Below, piece after piece: positions 27,142 through 36,563 of a stretch of DNA of 64,000 nt (position 1 is the stretch's first letter; every line of letters starts with the position of its first letter). The stretch lies in contig NZ_KI530755.1 in NCBI RefSeq assembly GCF_000488255.1, positions 372,001 to 436,000 on the forward strand. Direction: 5' to 3'. The DNA comes from Acinetobacter indicus CIP 110367. GTDB taxonomy: Bacteria; Pseudomonadota; Gammaproteobacteria; Pseudomonadales; Moraxellaceae. The notes under the pieces were generated by a model that worked only from the letters and a program-made list of their open reading frames with translations, had not been told where the DNA came from and made no database searches. Both the position numbers and the translations under genes were made by a program.

Positions 27142-29376
27142 TTAGAATTTGTAGTTAAAGGTCAGGCTGGCACTGCGCTCCTGACCAAGCGTCATACGCG
27201 AACCGCCGTTGTTCAGGGTACTGATGTATTCTTCATCTGCCAGGTTATAGACGTTCAGGTTCAGTGAGGCATTTTCATTGAATTGATAACCGGCCATGGC
27301 ATCAAACACCACATAGCTTGGAATGCTTGGCATATTGGCTGGAGCAGTGCTGTCGGTGACGACACGTTTTTGCTCATCGACATAACGCGCGCCCAGACCC
27401 AGTTTAAAGCCGGCAATGTCATAGGTGGTCCATAATGAGGCGGTCCATTCCGGTGACCAGCGCACGCTATCGGTACGGGTCATGACATTGTCACGGAAAC
27501 TTTGCTGATCTTCCTGTTTGGTTTTCATATGCGCCACACCGGCAGAAATATTCCAGGCATCGGTAATCTGGCCGACTGCACTCAGCTCAACCCCATCGAC
27601 GATGGTTTTGCCTTCCTGGATGGATTCCTGTGTAATCGCATCCTGGGTAAACTGGTTTTCATTTTCCGTGCGATAGACTGCGGCATTCAGAGCTAGACGG
27701 CCATCAAGCAGATCCCATTTGCTACCCAGTTCATAATGATGGGTTTCTTGTGGTTCTGCCGCTGCGCTGTTAATGCCCGACTCAGACATTACAAAGTTGG
27801 CGCTGCCCGGTGGGGTTAAGGATTTGCCATAAGAGGCATAAACGCTGCTGTAAGCAGTTGGTTTGTACAGACCGCCAAGTTTCCAGCTCAGCAGGGTGTC
27901 ATGCGCGCTGATATCTGAAGCTACAAGGGCATTTGTGCCGCGAGATAAAGATAAGCCTTGATAGTCGGTTTCGTAATAATCTACCCGTACTCCACCGTTT
28001 AACTGGAAGCGTTCGCCAAATTTTAAGGTGTCAAACAGATAAGCCGCAGCCGTCTGGGTTTCACCATCGCTATAAGCACCGTTATAGATCAGGTCGGCTA
28101 TTGGATCATTGGGGTTTGGGTTATACAGGTTGGCTTCAGTGGTGGATACTGCAGGCTCATCCGGCATTTGGGTGGCCAGATTGCGGGTGTATTGCTGCTC
28201 TTTTAAAAATTCCAGGCCAGCTACCACATCATGTTCAATAGCACCGGTTTTCAGGTTCAAATTTAAAGTGGTCTGGTTGGCCAGAATTTTATTTTCCTGA
28301 TCAACCCCCTGACGTGAACGGCTGATGGTCCAGTCGGCTGGATTGGTCGAATCATGTGCAGAAATGGTGTTAATCCCGGTCAGGACTCGGTTCATCTGGG
28401 TTTGACCCAAACGGGTGATATTAGTCAGTTTTAGATTATCTGCCAGATCACTTTCAATTTTCGCGGTGAACATGTCGGCATCGACATCTTCGTAATCATC
28501 TACATGGCCATAATAGTTTTCACGATTAACCTTGCCTGCTTGGGCAATATCCGGATTGGCATTCCAGAAGCCTTCCATACCAATGGTTGGAATACCGCCA
28601 TCAGGGATATTACGTTGACGGACGTGCTGTGAATATAAATACAGGCGGGTCGGAGTATTCAGGCCAAAGGCAACAGATGGGGCAATGGCATAGCTATTGT
28701 TTTCGAGCACATCACGGCCTTGCACGCCCCCTTCTTGTCCCATGACATTGAGACGAAAAGCGGTATTGTCATTGATGGCTTGGTTGATATCGGCCGAGAG
28801 GCGGGCATTTTCTGCGGTGTTGTAACTGGCAGAGACTTCGCTGCTGTTTTGCAGATGCGGCAGTTTGCTGACCAGGTTGATATAACCGGATGCCGAACCA
28901 CGACCGGCTTCTGCACCGGCCGGGCCTTTCACGACTTCGACCTGTTCCAGGTTAAATACATCGCGGCTGACTGCGCCCAAATCACGGATACCATCGACAT
29001 AGGTAGAGGTTTGGGTTGAGAAACCACGCATCTGGAAGGTATCGCCGGCGCTGGTATTGCCGTTTTCACCCATTTGTAAGGTAATGCCCGGGGTGTTGCG
29101 TAGCGCTTCAACCAGTGATGTCGCGCCTTGTTCTTTTAATAAGGTTTGATTAATAACAGAAACTGTTTGTGGGGTATCGACCAGTGGCTGGGTCTGTTTC
29201 GCGGAGCTGAGCTGATTGGTTTTATATTTATTTTCAGCCTGAGATTTCACCGTGATTTCAGGAAGCTGGGTGACTTCTTCGGTCGCTGGGGTTGCATGTG
29301 CCATGAGCGGCAGGGTGGCTGCAAGGGCAACGAATGATGCAGTGCGTTGATGTTTACGGCTCTTAATCTGTGCCAT
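27142..29376 (-). CDS. piuA: TonB-dependent siderophore receptor, PiuA/Fiu type
   Basis: 744 residues: Sec signal (ending MAHA), an N-terminal plug (about 55-175: TPQTVSVINQTLLKEQGATSL, MRGFSTQTSTYVDG, VEVVKGPAGAEAGRGSASGY) and a 22-strand barrel ending in the outer-membrane signal LTFNYKF (terminal Phe). The adjacent PKHD hydroxylase and plug sequence place it with the catecholate receptors Fiu/PiuA, which also admit siderophore-antibiotic conjugates such as cefiderocol in Acinetobacter and Pseudomonas. A Fur-like box lies 120 nt upstream. Confidence 0.88.
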   Translation of the reverse strand: MAQIKSRKHQRTASFVALAATLPLMAHATPATEEVTQLPEITVKSQAENKYKTNQLSSAKQTQPLVDTPQTVSVINQTLLKEQGATSLVEALRNTPGITLQMGENGNTSAGDTFQMRGFSTQTSTYVDGIRDLGAVSRDVFNLEQVEVVKGPAGAEAGRGSASGYINLVSKLPHLQNSSEVSASYNTAENARLSADINQAINDNTAFRLNVMGQEGGVQGRDVLENNSYAIAPSVAFGLNTPTRLYLYSQHVRQRNIPDGGIPTIGMEGFWNANPDIAQAGKVNRENYYGHVDDYEDVDADMFTAKIESDLADNLKLTNITRLGQTQMNRVLTGINTISAHDSTNPADWTISRSRQGVDQENKILANQTTLNLNLKTGAIEHDVVAGLEFLKEQQYTRNLATQMPDEPAVSTTEANLYNPNPNDPIADLIYNGAYSDGETQTAAAYLFDTLKFGERFQLNGGVRVDYYETDYQGLSLSRGTNALVASDISAHDTLLSWKLGGLYKPTAYSSVYASYGKSLTPPGSANFVMSESGINSAAAEPQETHHYELGSKWDLLDGRLALNAAVYRTENENQFTQDAITQESIQEGKTIVDGVELSAVGQITDAWNISAGVAHMKTKQEDQQSFRDNVMTRTDSVRWSPEWTASLWTTYDIAGFKLGLGARYVDEQKRVVTDSTAPANMPSIPSYVVFDAMAGYQFNENASLNLNVYNLADEEYISTLNNGGSRMTLGQERSASLTFNYKF

Positions 29377-29497
29377 GGTGGTGTATTTCCTGATATGAAT
29401 GACAAAACTCCCTTACCACAATGATTTGAGTGCGCAGTTCAAATGCAGAGTAATGATGGACTTATTGTATGTGTTCAATAAGTAATGCGAATTTTAG

Positions 29498-29512
29498 TGA
29501 TAATAATTCTCA
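29498..29512 (-). promoter_or_regulatory. Fur box upstream of piuA
   Basis: TGAGAATTATTATCA on the minus strand matches the 7-1-7 Fur consensus TGATAATnATTATCA at 13 of its 14 fixed positions. It lies about 120 nt before the start codon. The rest of the 321-nt gap holds the terminator of the next receptor gene and A/T-rich sequence without a gene. Confidence 0.6.
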
Positions 29513-29647
29513 GTAACAATATGAAAATTGGTTAAAACAAGCTAAACAATTAAGAAAATATTTATGGATTAGCTGCATTTAATGAAATAAATCAATAAGA
29601 ATATTTGAATAATCGTATTTTTGATTTAATTTGATCGGTTTTTGGAA

Positions 29648-29674
29648 TTAAAAAACCCTGCCGGGGCAGGGTTT
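29648..29674 (-). terminator. Terminator of the second receptor gene
   Basis: AACCCTGCC/GGCAGGGTT stem followed on the minus strand by T6. Confidence 0.85.
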
Positions 29675-29697
29675 TGGGTTCTTATGTGAAATCTGGA

Positions 29698-31896
29698 TTA
29701 GAAGTCATAAGAGATAGATAACCAGTAGTTGCGGCCTGGGAGGTAAGTACCAGACATACCAGAGGCAATGTCTAAGTATTTGTAAGCAGTTGCGCTGGCG
29801 ATAATTAGACTACCGTTCTTATCAGTTGAATCATATTGGTAGGTTTGATTGTCTTCAGTAAAATCTTTGTCTAATAAGTTATTTACCGCCATATTAATTC
29901 GGATCTGATCATTCACTGTATAACTTGCACCTAAGTTAAACACGTTATAGCCTGCAAATTTATCTCCAAAAATCAAAGACTCTTGATAGTCTGAAGAACC
30001 AAGTCCAGATGCTGGTGTTTTGGGTTGGGTCTGGAATCGGTCTTTACTTGAACGATATTCGTGTTGTAACCAGATATCTAAAGCAGGGTTAATATGCCAA
30101 GTCGAGGTCGTATTCAGCGCGTGTTTTGGTACGTTGCTGAAGTAAGCGCCTTTATTTTTACCTTTGGTGATCTCAGTTTCCATCAGCGTATAGGCTGTTT
30201 TAATATCCCATTCTGGCAATATTGAATAATTTAGGCTAACTTCTAAACCCTTTGTTTCAGCTTCATCTGCATTGGCACTTTGTGTGTATTCGGTCACACC
30301 TGTAGCTAAATTGGCACATTCAGGAGAGGCCGGGCAGTTGAATCGTGAAGATATAATTTTGTCTTCAATTTGGTTAAAGAAAGCTGTTGCAGTTAGATTT
30401 AATTGATCACTAGGTTGGAAATTAAAACCTAATTCATAGTTAATCGAAGTTTCAGGCTTTAAGTTTGAGTTGCCTAAAGTCGGAGTTTCACCTTGTCCGC
30501 TGTAGTTAATAATTCCGTCATGTAAAGCTTTTGGAGATGGAACTTTATAACCTGTACTCACACCACCTTTCACAGTGAAGATATCGTTGGTGTTCCAAAC
30601 TAAGTAAGCACGTGGACTAAATTGTCCACCAAAACCTGAGTGATCTTCGTAACGTCCCCCAAAGGTAAAACGGAGATTATCTCGTAATGCCCACTCATCT
30701 TCTGCGTATAACGACCAGGAATCTTTAGAGAATTCTTGGCCAATACCTGCAATATCATCAGCAACTGTTGCATCTTTATATTCAGCACCTGCAGTCACGG
30801 TGTGATTTGCCAAAGGCATGACAATGTGTGAGTCAACAACTAAGTCTGTATTTTCTAAAGTACGATCTTGACCTTCATATGCATTGTTTGGGAAGGTGCC
30901 ATTAGGAATCGTACGGCCTATAGTTTCTGTTTCAGTATGGCTAACATAAGTTTTCCATTGACCAAAACTATAGTCACCATCATGTCCTACAGAAACTTGT
31001 GTACGGTTAAACTCTAATTCATCTTTATAGCCATTTGCTTTGTTAGGTTTATCAATATTACCTAAACGGTTGTCTTCATTTTTATATTTTTGACTGGAAT
31101 GGAAGCCGTCTATCCATAAAGTATTTGTATCATTTAACTGGTAAGTAAGCTTAGCACCTGCATCATAATTGTCTGCTTTACTTGGGCGTGGATCACGACC
31201 TGTTGAGCCAGGTACTCGCTCTGAACGTTGACGGTCTAAATATGAGCCACGTAGTTGCATACCAAGTCGATCATTGATAATCGGACCATTAACAACAACG
31301 CTAGTTTTCCAGGAATCAGCTTCACCATTATGTTCCATTGCATTGCCACTAACCGTGACATTGCCATTCCATTCATTACTGACTTTTTTGGTGATGATGT
31401 TGATTACACCACCCATCGCTTCTGAGCCATAGCGGGTTGCCATTGGTCCACGGATGACCTCAATACGTTCAATTGATGAAAGAGGCGGTAAGTAACCATT
31501 TGATGATTCACCAAAACCATTAGGCGCAACATCAGAAGAGGTGGTTTGGCGACGTCCATCAATTAAAATCAAAGAATATTCGTTACCTAAACCGCGCATT
31601 TTAATATTTAAGCCGGAGGTTTTGCCTACACCATCACGAATATCAATACCAGGTACATCAACTAACAAATCAGCAATACTGGTGGCATTTTTCTTTTCAA
31701 TATCTTCTTTTGTGACCACACTAATAGAAGCAGGTGCATTTTTAATATCTTGTTCAAAACCCGCCGCAGAGACCACAATCGTAGATAATTGATGTGTCGG
31801 GTCGGCTGTAGTTTCAGTGGTTGTATTTGCAAATGCGGAACTAGCAGAAATTCCAAGAATCGCGAGCGAAAGCGGGCGAAGGTTAAAGGTGCGCAT
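29698..31896 (-). CDS. TonB-dependent siderophore receptor, FepA/PirA/CirA type
   Basis: 732 residues: signal peptide (ending SSAFA), TonB box region (LSTIVVSA), plug (about 45-165: NAPASISVVTKEDIEKKNATS, LIDGRR, IERIEVIRGPMATRYGSEAMGGVINIITKK) and barrel ending WLSISYDF. The GPMATRYGSEAMGGV plug run is characteristic of FepA/PirA/CirA catecholate or linear-catechol receptors. One extracellular loop has a Cys pair (FNCPASPECAN). Monocistronic, between its terminator and a Fur-like palindrome; tig is divergent. The ligand cannot be assigned. Confidence 0.85.
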   Translation of the reverse strand: MRTFNLRPLSLAILGISASSAFANTTTETTADPTHQLSTIVVSAAGFEQDIKNAPASISVVTKEDIEKKNATSIADLLVDVPGIDIRDGVGKTSGLNIKMRGLGNEYSLILIDGRRQTTSSDVAPNGFGESSNGYLPPLSSIERIEVIRGPMATRYGSEAMGGVINIITKKVSNEWNGNVTVSGNAMEHNGEADSWKTSVVVNGPIINDRLGMQLRGSYLDRQRSERVPGSTGRDPRPSKADNYDAGAKLTYQLNDTNTLWIDGFHSSQKYKNEDNRLGNIDKPNKANGYKDELEFNRTQVSVGHDGDYSFGQWKTYVSHTETETIGRTIPNGTFPNNAYEGQDRTLENTDLVVDSHIVMPLANHTVTAGAEYKDATVADDIAGIGQEFSKDSWSLYAEDEWALRDNLRFTFGGRYEDHSGFGGQFSPRAYLVWNTNDIFTVKGGVSTGYKVPSPKALHDGIINYSGQGETPTLGNSNLKPETSINYELGFNFQPSDQLNLTATAFFNQIEDKIISSRFNCPASPECANLATGVTEYTQSANADEAETKGLEVSLNYSILPEWDIKTAYTLMETEITKGKNKGAYFSNVPKHALNTTSTWHINPALDIWLQHEYRSSKDRFQTQPKTPASGLGSSDYQESLIFGDKFAGYNVFNLGASYTVNDQIRINMAVNNLLDKDFTEDNQTYQYDSTDKNGSLIIASATAYKYLDIASGMSGTYLPGRNYWLSISYDF

Positions 31897-31965
31897 AACC
31901 GAATTCCAGTATTGGGATATAAGAAGAATAGTTAAAAATATGAGTTAAAAACCATTGAATATTAA

Positions 31966-31980
31966 TGATAGTACTTATCA
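31966..31980 (-). promoter_or_regulatory. Fur-like box upstream of the FepA/PirA-type receptor
   Basis: TGATAGTACTTATCA, an almost perfect palindrome, matches the 7-1-7 Fur consensus at 12 of 14 fixed positions, 70 nt before the receptor start. Confidence 0.5.
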
Positions 31981-32067
31981 TTTGCAACAAATATTAGACA
32001 ATAGATAAAAATAGCGAAGGGAATATGAAGAATTTAAGCCGAAAAATTGTTCTGATCGCTTGTTATT

Positions 32068-32096
32068 TTGTATATCTTTAAATGTTGTCATATAAT
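32068..32096 (+). promoter_or_regulatory. Promoter of tig
   Basis: TTGTAT (32068-32073), 17-nt spacer and perfect TATAAT (32091-32096), 45 nt before the tig start codon, which itself follows a GAGGAAG ribosome site. Confidence 0.6.
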
Positions 32097-32141
32097 ATGG
32101 CACTTTTTTAAAAACTGTTATTACTAAATATCGAGGAAGCC

Positions 32142-33473
32142 ATGCAAGTAACTTCTGAAGCGGTTTCGGGCGTTGCCCGTCGTTTAAATGTATCTGTACC
32201 GACGAGCCGTATTAACGAGCAGTTCGAAGCTCGCTTAAAACGCACAGCTAAAACTGCGAAGATTAACGGCTTCCGTCCAGGTAAAGTGCCTGTAAACGTT
32301 GTACGTCGTGAATATGGCGCGGGTATCTATCAAGAAGTTGTAAACGACATCATTCGTGACACCGTATTTGAAGCAATCCAACAAGAAAAAATCAATGCTG
32401 TTGGTATGCCAAACATTGAAAAAACTGAAATGAAAGACGACGCTTTAGTATATGAAGCGACTGTTGAAGTTTATCCAGAAGTTGAAGTGAAATTCGAAGG
32501 TCTGGAAGTTGAGCGTAAAGCATCTGAAGTTAGCGACAAAGATGTAGATCAAATGATCGAAAACCTGCAAAAGCAGCGCGCAACTTGGGTTGAAACCAAA
32601 GGCATGGCGAAAAAAGACATGCGAGTAACTTTTGATTTCGAAGGCACAGTAGATGGCGAGAAATTTGAAGGCGGTTCTGCTGAAGACTTCAAACTGGTAT
32701 TAGGTTCTGGCCGTATGATCCCGGGCTTTGAAGATGGCATCGTGGGCATGAAAAAAGGCGAAGAGAAAGTTATTGATGTAACTTTCCCGGAAGACTACCA
32801 AGCTGAACAGCTGGCAGGTAAAGCAGCTCAGTTCAAAATCAATGTAAAACTAGTTGAAAAACAAAAACTTCCAGAAGTTGATGCTGAATTCTTAAAAATC
32901 TTCGGTTTAACTGAAGAAGAAGGCGTTGAAAAGTTAAAAGCTGACGTTCGTAAAAACATGGAACGTGAAGTGAAAAACGGTCTTCGTAACCAGGTGAAAG
33001 GTGCAACGTTTGATGCACTGGTTGCTGCGAACGAAATCGAAGTTCCAGAATCTATGGTTAAGCAAGAAATTGACCGTCAACGTCAACAAATGATCCAACA
33101 GTTCACGCAGCAGTTTGGTGCGCAAGGTGCGAAAGCATTTGACTCAAGCATGCTTCCAGACGAACTGTTCAAAGAACAAGCTGAAAAATCTGTAAAACTT
33201 GGCGTATTGGTGAGCAAAGTTTTAGCAGACGCGAAACTTGAAGTGGATGCTGCACGTGTTGATGCTTACATCGAAGACATGGCATCTTCTTATGAAGATC
33301 CAAACGAAGTAATTGAATACTTCAAAAATGACAAACAGCAACGTGCTCAAATTGAAGCAGTTGTGTTAGAAGACCAGGTGGTTGATCACATTCTTGCAGC
33401 TGCAAAAGTGACTGACAAACAAGTCAGCTACGAAGACTTATTGAAAGAGCAACAAGCTCGTCAACAAGGCTAA
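32142..33473 (+). CDS. tig: Trigger factor
   Basis: Ribosome-bound chaperone with peptidyl-prolyl isomerase activity that receives nascent chains at the exit tunnel. 443 residues: N-terminal ribosome-binding domain with the GFRPGKVP signature (about residues 44-51), FKBP-type PPIase domain (about 155-240, [20 protein letters not shown]), and a helical C-terminal substrate cradle. It precedes clpP and clpX as in many proteobacteria, but a strong terminator separates it from clpP. Confidence 0.97.
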   Translation: MQVTSEAVSGVARRLNVSVPTSRINEQFEARLKRTAKTAKINGFRPGKVPVNVVRREYGAGIYQEVVNDIIRDTVFEAIQQEKINAVGMPNIEKTEMKDDALVYEATVEVYPEVEVKFEGLEVERKASEVSDKDVDQMIENLQKQRATWVETKGMAKKDMRVTFDFEGTVDGEKFEGGSAEDFKLVLGSGRMIPGFEDGIVGMKKGEEKVIDVTFPEDYQAEQLAGKAAQFKINVKLVEKQKLPEVDAEFLKIFGLTEEEGVEKLKADVRKNMEREVKNGLRNQVKGATFDALVAANEIEVPESMVKQEIDRQRQQMIQQFTQQFGAQGAKAFDSSMLPDELFKEQAEKSVKLGVLVSKVLADAKLEVDAARVDAYIEDMASSYEDPNEVIEYFKNDKQQRAQIEAVVLEDQVVDHILAAAKVTDKQVSYEDLLKEQQARQQG

Positions 33474-33486
33474 TTTCAGCTGAAGT

Positions 33487-33514
33487 AAAAAAGGCGCCTA
33501 AGGCGCCTTTTTTA
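33487..33514 (+). terminator. Terminator of tig
   Basis: AAGGCGCC/GGCGCCTT stem followed by T6. Confidence 0.85.
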
Positions 33515-33591
33515 TATAATATAAAAACTTGGATGGTTTTAAAGTTTACAAAGCTTATGCAAAAAATATCCATGAATTGTGGGTGAATATT

Positions 33592-33620
33592 TTGCAATTT
33601 AGATGATTATCCCTCATATT
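33592..33620 (+). promoter_or_regulatory. Candidate promoter of clpP-clpX
   Basis: TTGCAA (33592-33597), 17-nt spacer, CATATT (33615-33620). The CCCTCATATT around the -10 resembles a sigma32 -10, which would suit a heat-shock operon, but the match is loose. Confidence 0.3.
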
Positions 33621-33664
33621 GTGATCATGGGTGAACTCACAAGAATTTAGGAATAAATAAACGT

Positions 33665-34270
33665 ATGTATGTTCCATCAATTGATAACGCATTGGTTCCA
33701 GTAGTCGTTGAGCAATCATCTCGTGGTGAGCGTTCTTTTGATATTTATTCACGTCTTTTGCGTGAACGGGTAATTTTTTTAACGGGTGAGGTTGAAGACA
33801 ACATGGCCAACTTGATTGTGGCGCAAATGTTGTTTTTAGAGGCAGAGAACCCAGATAAGGATATTCATTTATACATTAACTCGCCAGGCGGTTCAGTCAC
33901 TGCCGGTATGGCGATTTATGACACCATGCAGTTTATCAAGCCAGATGTGGTGACTTACTGTATGGGTCAGGCAGCGTCCATGGGTGCATTCCTGCTGAAT
34001 GCCGGTGCCAAAGGCAAACGTTACTGCCTAGAAAATGCCCGGGTCATGATTCACCAGCCTTTAGGCGGTTTCCGTGGTCAGGCTTCTGATATTGAAATTC
34101 ATGCGCGTGAAATCCTGTTCATTAAAGAGCGCTTGAACCGTTTGATGGCAGAGCACAGTGGCCAGGACTATGAAAAAGTGGCCAAAGATACCGACCGTGA
34201 TAACTTTATGACTGCACAGCAGGCCAAAGAATACGGTTTAGTGGACGAAGTGTTATCTAAGCGTCCATAA
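33665..34270 (+). CDS. clpP: ATP-dependent Clp protease proteolytic subunit
   Basis: Serine protease that forms a double heptameric chamber. 201 residues. The catalytic triad is visible by family spacing: Ser105 in GQAASMG, His130 in MIHQPLGG and Asp179 in [20 protein letters not shown] begins the head domain. The N-terminus is short, so little or no propeptide is removed. It lies 27 nt upstream of clpX in an operon. Confidence 0.97.
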   Translation: MYVPSIDNALVPVVVEQSSRGERSFDIYSRLLRERVIFLTGEVEDNMANLIVAQMLFLEAENPDKDIHLYINSPGGSVTAGMAIYDTMQFIKPDVVTYCMGQAASMGAFLLNAGAKGKRYCLENARVMIHQPLGGFRGQASDIEIHAREILFIKERLNRLMAEHSGQDYEKVAKDTDRDNFMTAQQAKEYGLVDEVLSKRP

Positions 34271-34297
34271 GTTTTAAAGATTTAAATTGGAGAGAAT

Positions 34298-35608
34298 ATG
34301 TCCGAACATCCTCAAGGACAAAAACATTGTTCATTTTGCGGTAAAACGCAGTCTGAAGTCGGGAAGCTGATTGCAGGCGAGGACGCATATATCTGTAATG
34401 AATGTGTGGACGTATGCCTGGATCTGGTTCAGACCAGTCAACAAGTTGAGTCGAGTGACTGGGCCGCCCGTCCGTTGCCAAAACCGCATGAAATTCGCGC
34501 TGCACTGGATCAATATGTGATTGGTCAGGACCTGGCGAAAAAGACTTTATCGGTGGCAGTTTATAACCACTATAAGCGTTTGAAAGTCACGCATAACGGT
34601 CAGAAAACCAATGATGCAGTCGAAATTGCCAAAAGTAATATCCTGCTGGTGGGTCCAACCGGTTCGGGTAAAACCTTATTGGCACAGACCTTAGCGCGTT
34701 TGCTGGATGTTCCGTTTGCCATGGCCGATGCCACCACCTTAACCGAAGCTGGTTATGTGGGGGAAGATGTAGAAAACATCGTGCAGAAGCTGCTGCAAAA
34801 AGCCGATTACGATGTCGAAAAGGCGCAAAAAGGCATTATCTATATCGATGAAATCGACAAGATTACCCGTAAGTCTGAAAACCCGTCGATTACCCGTGAT
34901 GTATCGGGCGAGGGTGTGCAGCAGGCCTTGTTGAAAATGATTGAAGGCACAGTGGCGTCTATTCCGCCGCAGGGTGGCCGCAAGCATCCGCAGCAGGAAT
35001 TTATCCAGATTGATACTTCCAACATCCTGTTTATCTGTGGTGGTGCATTCTCGGGTCTAGAGAAAATTGTGCAGCAACGTCAGGAAAAAGGTGGTATTGG
35101 CTTTACCGCTGAAGTACGTAACAAGGATGAAAGCAAAAAGCTGTCTGAACTGTTCCGTCAGGTTGAAGCAACAGATTTGGTGAAATTCGGTTTAATTCCG
35201 GAATTTATTGGCCGTTTGCCAGTCATTGCAACACTGGATGAGCTGGATGAAGACGCATTAATGCAGATTCTGACCGAGCCGAAGAATGCCTTGACGCGTC
35301 AATACGAATATCTGTTCGAGATGGAAAATGTCGACCTGATCTTTGATGACGCTGCATTACGTGCGGTGGCGAAAAAAGCCTTGGAACGTAATACAGGTGC
35401 GCGTGGTCTGCGTTCAATTCTGGAAAATGCCTTGCTTGAAATCATGTATGACTTGCCAAGTCGTAGTGATGTAGGCACGGTCATCATCACTGAAGCAGTG
35501 ATTAATGGTCAGGCCAAGCCAGAATTAAAAGCGGAACGTCAAAGCAAAGAAGCTGTGGTAGAACAGCCGAAAGCCGATTTAAAAGTCGTGAATTCAAAAA
35601 CGGCTTAA
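34298..35608 (+). CDS. clpX: ATP-dependent Clp protease ATPase subunit
   Basis: AAA+ unfoldase that feeds substrates to ClpP. 436 residues: N-terminal C4 zinc finger ([14 protein letters not shown]...CNECVDVC, residues 11-40), Walker A GPTGSGKT (about 124-131), Walker [11 protein letters not shown], the pore-loop YVGEDV run, an IGF-type ClpP-binding region represented by GIGFTAEV, and the C-terminal sensor 2 GARGLRS. Second gene of clpPX, ending at a terminator. Confidence 0.97.
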   Translation: MSEHPQGQKHCSFCGKTQSEVGKLIAGEDAYICNECVDVCLDLVQTSQQVESSDWAARPLPKPHEIRAALDQYVIGQDLAKKTLSVAVYNHYKRLKVTHNGQKTNDAVEIAKSNILLVGPTGSGKTLLAQTLARLLDVPFAMADATTLTEAGYVGEDVENIVQKLLQKADYDVEKAQKGIIYIDEIDKITRKSENPSITRDVSGEGVQQALLKMIEGTVASIPPQGGRKHPQQEFIQIDTSNILFICGGAFSGLEKIVQQRQEKGGIGFTAEVRNKDESKKLSELFRQVEATDLVKFGLIPEFIGRLPVIATLDELDEDALMQILTEPKNALTRQYEYLFEMENVDLIFDDAALRAVAKKALERNTGARGLRSILENALLEIMYDLPSRSDVGTVIITEAVINGQAKPELKAERQSKEAVVEQPKADLKVVNSKTA

Positions 35609-35624
35609 GACGCTATTCGTCAGA

Positions 35625-35660
35625 AACGTGCGGAAATCAACGGTTTTCGCACGTTTTTTT
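35625..35660 (+). terminator. Terminator of clpPX
   Basis: AACGTGCG/CGCACGTT stem with T7 tail. Confidence 0.85.
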
Positions 35661-35771
35661 ATTTGAAAAAATAAGACAGAGTGCTAATCTCTGCATCAGG
35701 GCCTGGATGCCCAACCCAATAAAAATATTGAAAAAGTGTTAAGTGTAAAAATAAAAACGAAGGAATGAGGG

Positions 35772-36491
35772 ATGTTCATGCGTGCTATATCAATCGTATT
35801 TCTGGCTGTCGCATTGGCTGGCTGTTATGGGAAGTCGTCAACCGAGGCGCAACTGCCGCCCACCTCTACGTTAAAAGCTATTGATCAGAACGAAAAGCCG
35901 AGTTTGCTGGAACAGTACCGCTTTGGCATGTTTACCATTGGCGGTTGGGTCAATCAGAAATTAGGCCAGCGCTTTCAAGCCATTCAGCCGCAGCATGATC
36001 AGGCCGCCGTGGTGTATTTATATCGTCCGGATTCACGCTGGAACCGTCAGGAAATTGTAGCCTCCAGCCTATTTATCAATAGCGAACGCATTCCAAGCCT
36101 GCTGCATAATCATTATTACTGGATTGAATTGCCTGCCGGGGATTATCGTTTATCTACCAGTCGTCCTTTAGGCGTGCAGCATTTCCAAAAGCCGAAGTAT
36201 CTGGATTTTTCCGTTGAAGCAGGCAAGTCCTATTTTATTAAATATGATGAAGAAAATAGCAGTACCCGCCGCACGATTTCTGGTCCCTTAATCATGATGC
36301 CGGAAACGGTAGGCCTCAATGAAATTGCTTTTACTCAATTGAAATCGCACAGTTATAATTTTGTGGCTGAAGACCAGAGCACCGGTAAAATTCGCTCTAA
36401 GGCACAAAAAATCAAACATGCCGATTATGACCCGGCCAGCGATGTGCAGTTGACTAAGCCATTTAAATTGTGGGACCCACGCACCTGGTAA
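35772..36491 (+). CDS. DUF2846-type lipoprotein
   Basis: 239 residues with a lipoprotein signal (lipobox LAGC; Cys about residue 18). The mature part has VVYLYRPDSRWNRQEIVASSLFINSERIPSL, YYWIELPAGDYRLSTSRP and a YFIKYDEE strand, a DUF2846-like pattern. Function unknown; lack of an Asp at +2 suggests sorting to the outer membrane. The second in-frame ATG (35778) is an equally possible start. Monocistronic. Confidence 0.75.
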   Translation: MFMRAISIVFLAVALAGCYGKSSTEAQLPPTSTLKAIDQNEKPSLLEQYRFGMFTIGGWVNQKLGQRFQAIQPQHDQAAVVYLYRPDSRWNRQEIVASSLFINSERIPSLLHNHYYWIELPAGDYRLSTSRPLGVQHFQKPKYLDFSVEAGKSYFIKYDEENSSTRRTISGPLIMMPETVGLNEIAFTQLKSHSYNFVAEDQSTGKIRSKAQKIKHADYDPASDVQLTKPFKLWDPRTW

Positions 36492-36511
36492 AAATGCTTG
36501 AATCGAGAAAT

Positions 36512-36543
36512 AAAAAAAAGCACCCAGATTTGGGTGCTTTTTT
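36512..36543. terminator. Shared bidirectional terminator
   Basis: AAAAGCACCCA/TGGGTGCTTTT stem flanked by A and T tracts; serves the DUF2846 gene and the convergent fumarase gene. Confidence 0.85.
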
Positions 36544-36563
36544 AATCGCTTCAACAGCATTCA

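Noticed and set aside
32085..32103. TTGTCATATAA just before tig, resembling a Pho-box half
   Set aside because: The match is one half-site only and TATAAT serves as the -10 of a normal promoter; no second TGTCA follows at 11 nt.
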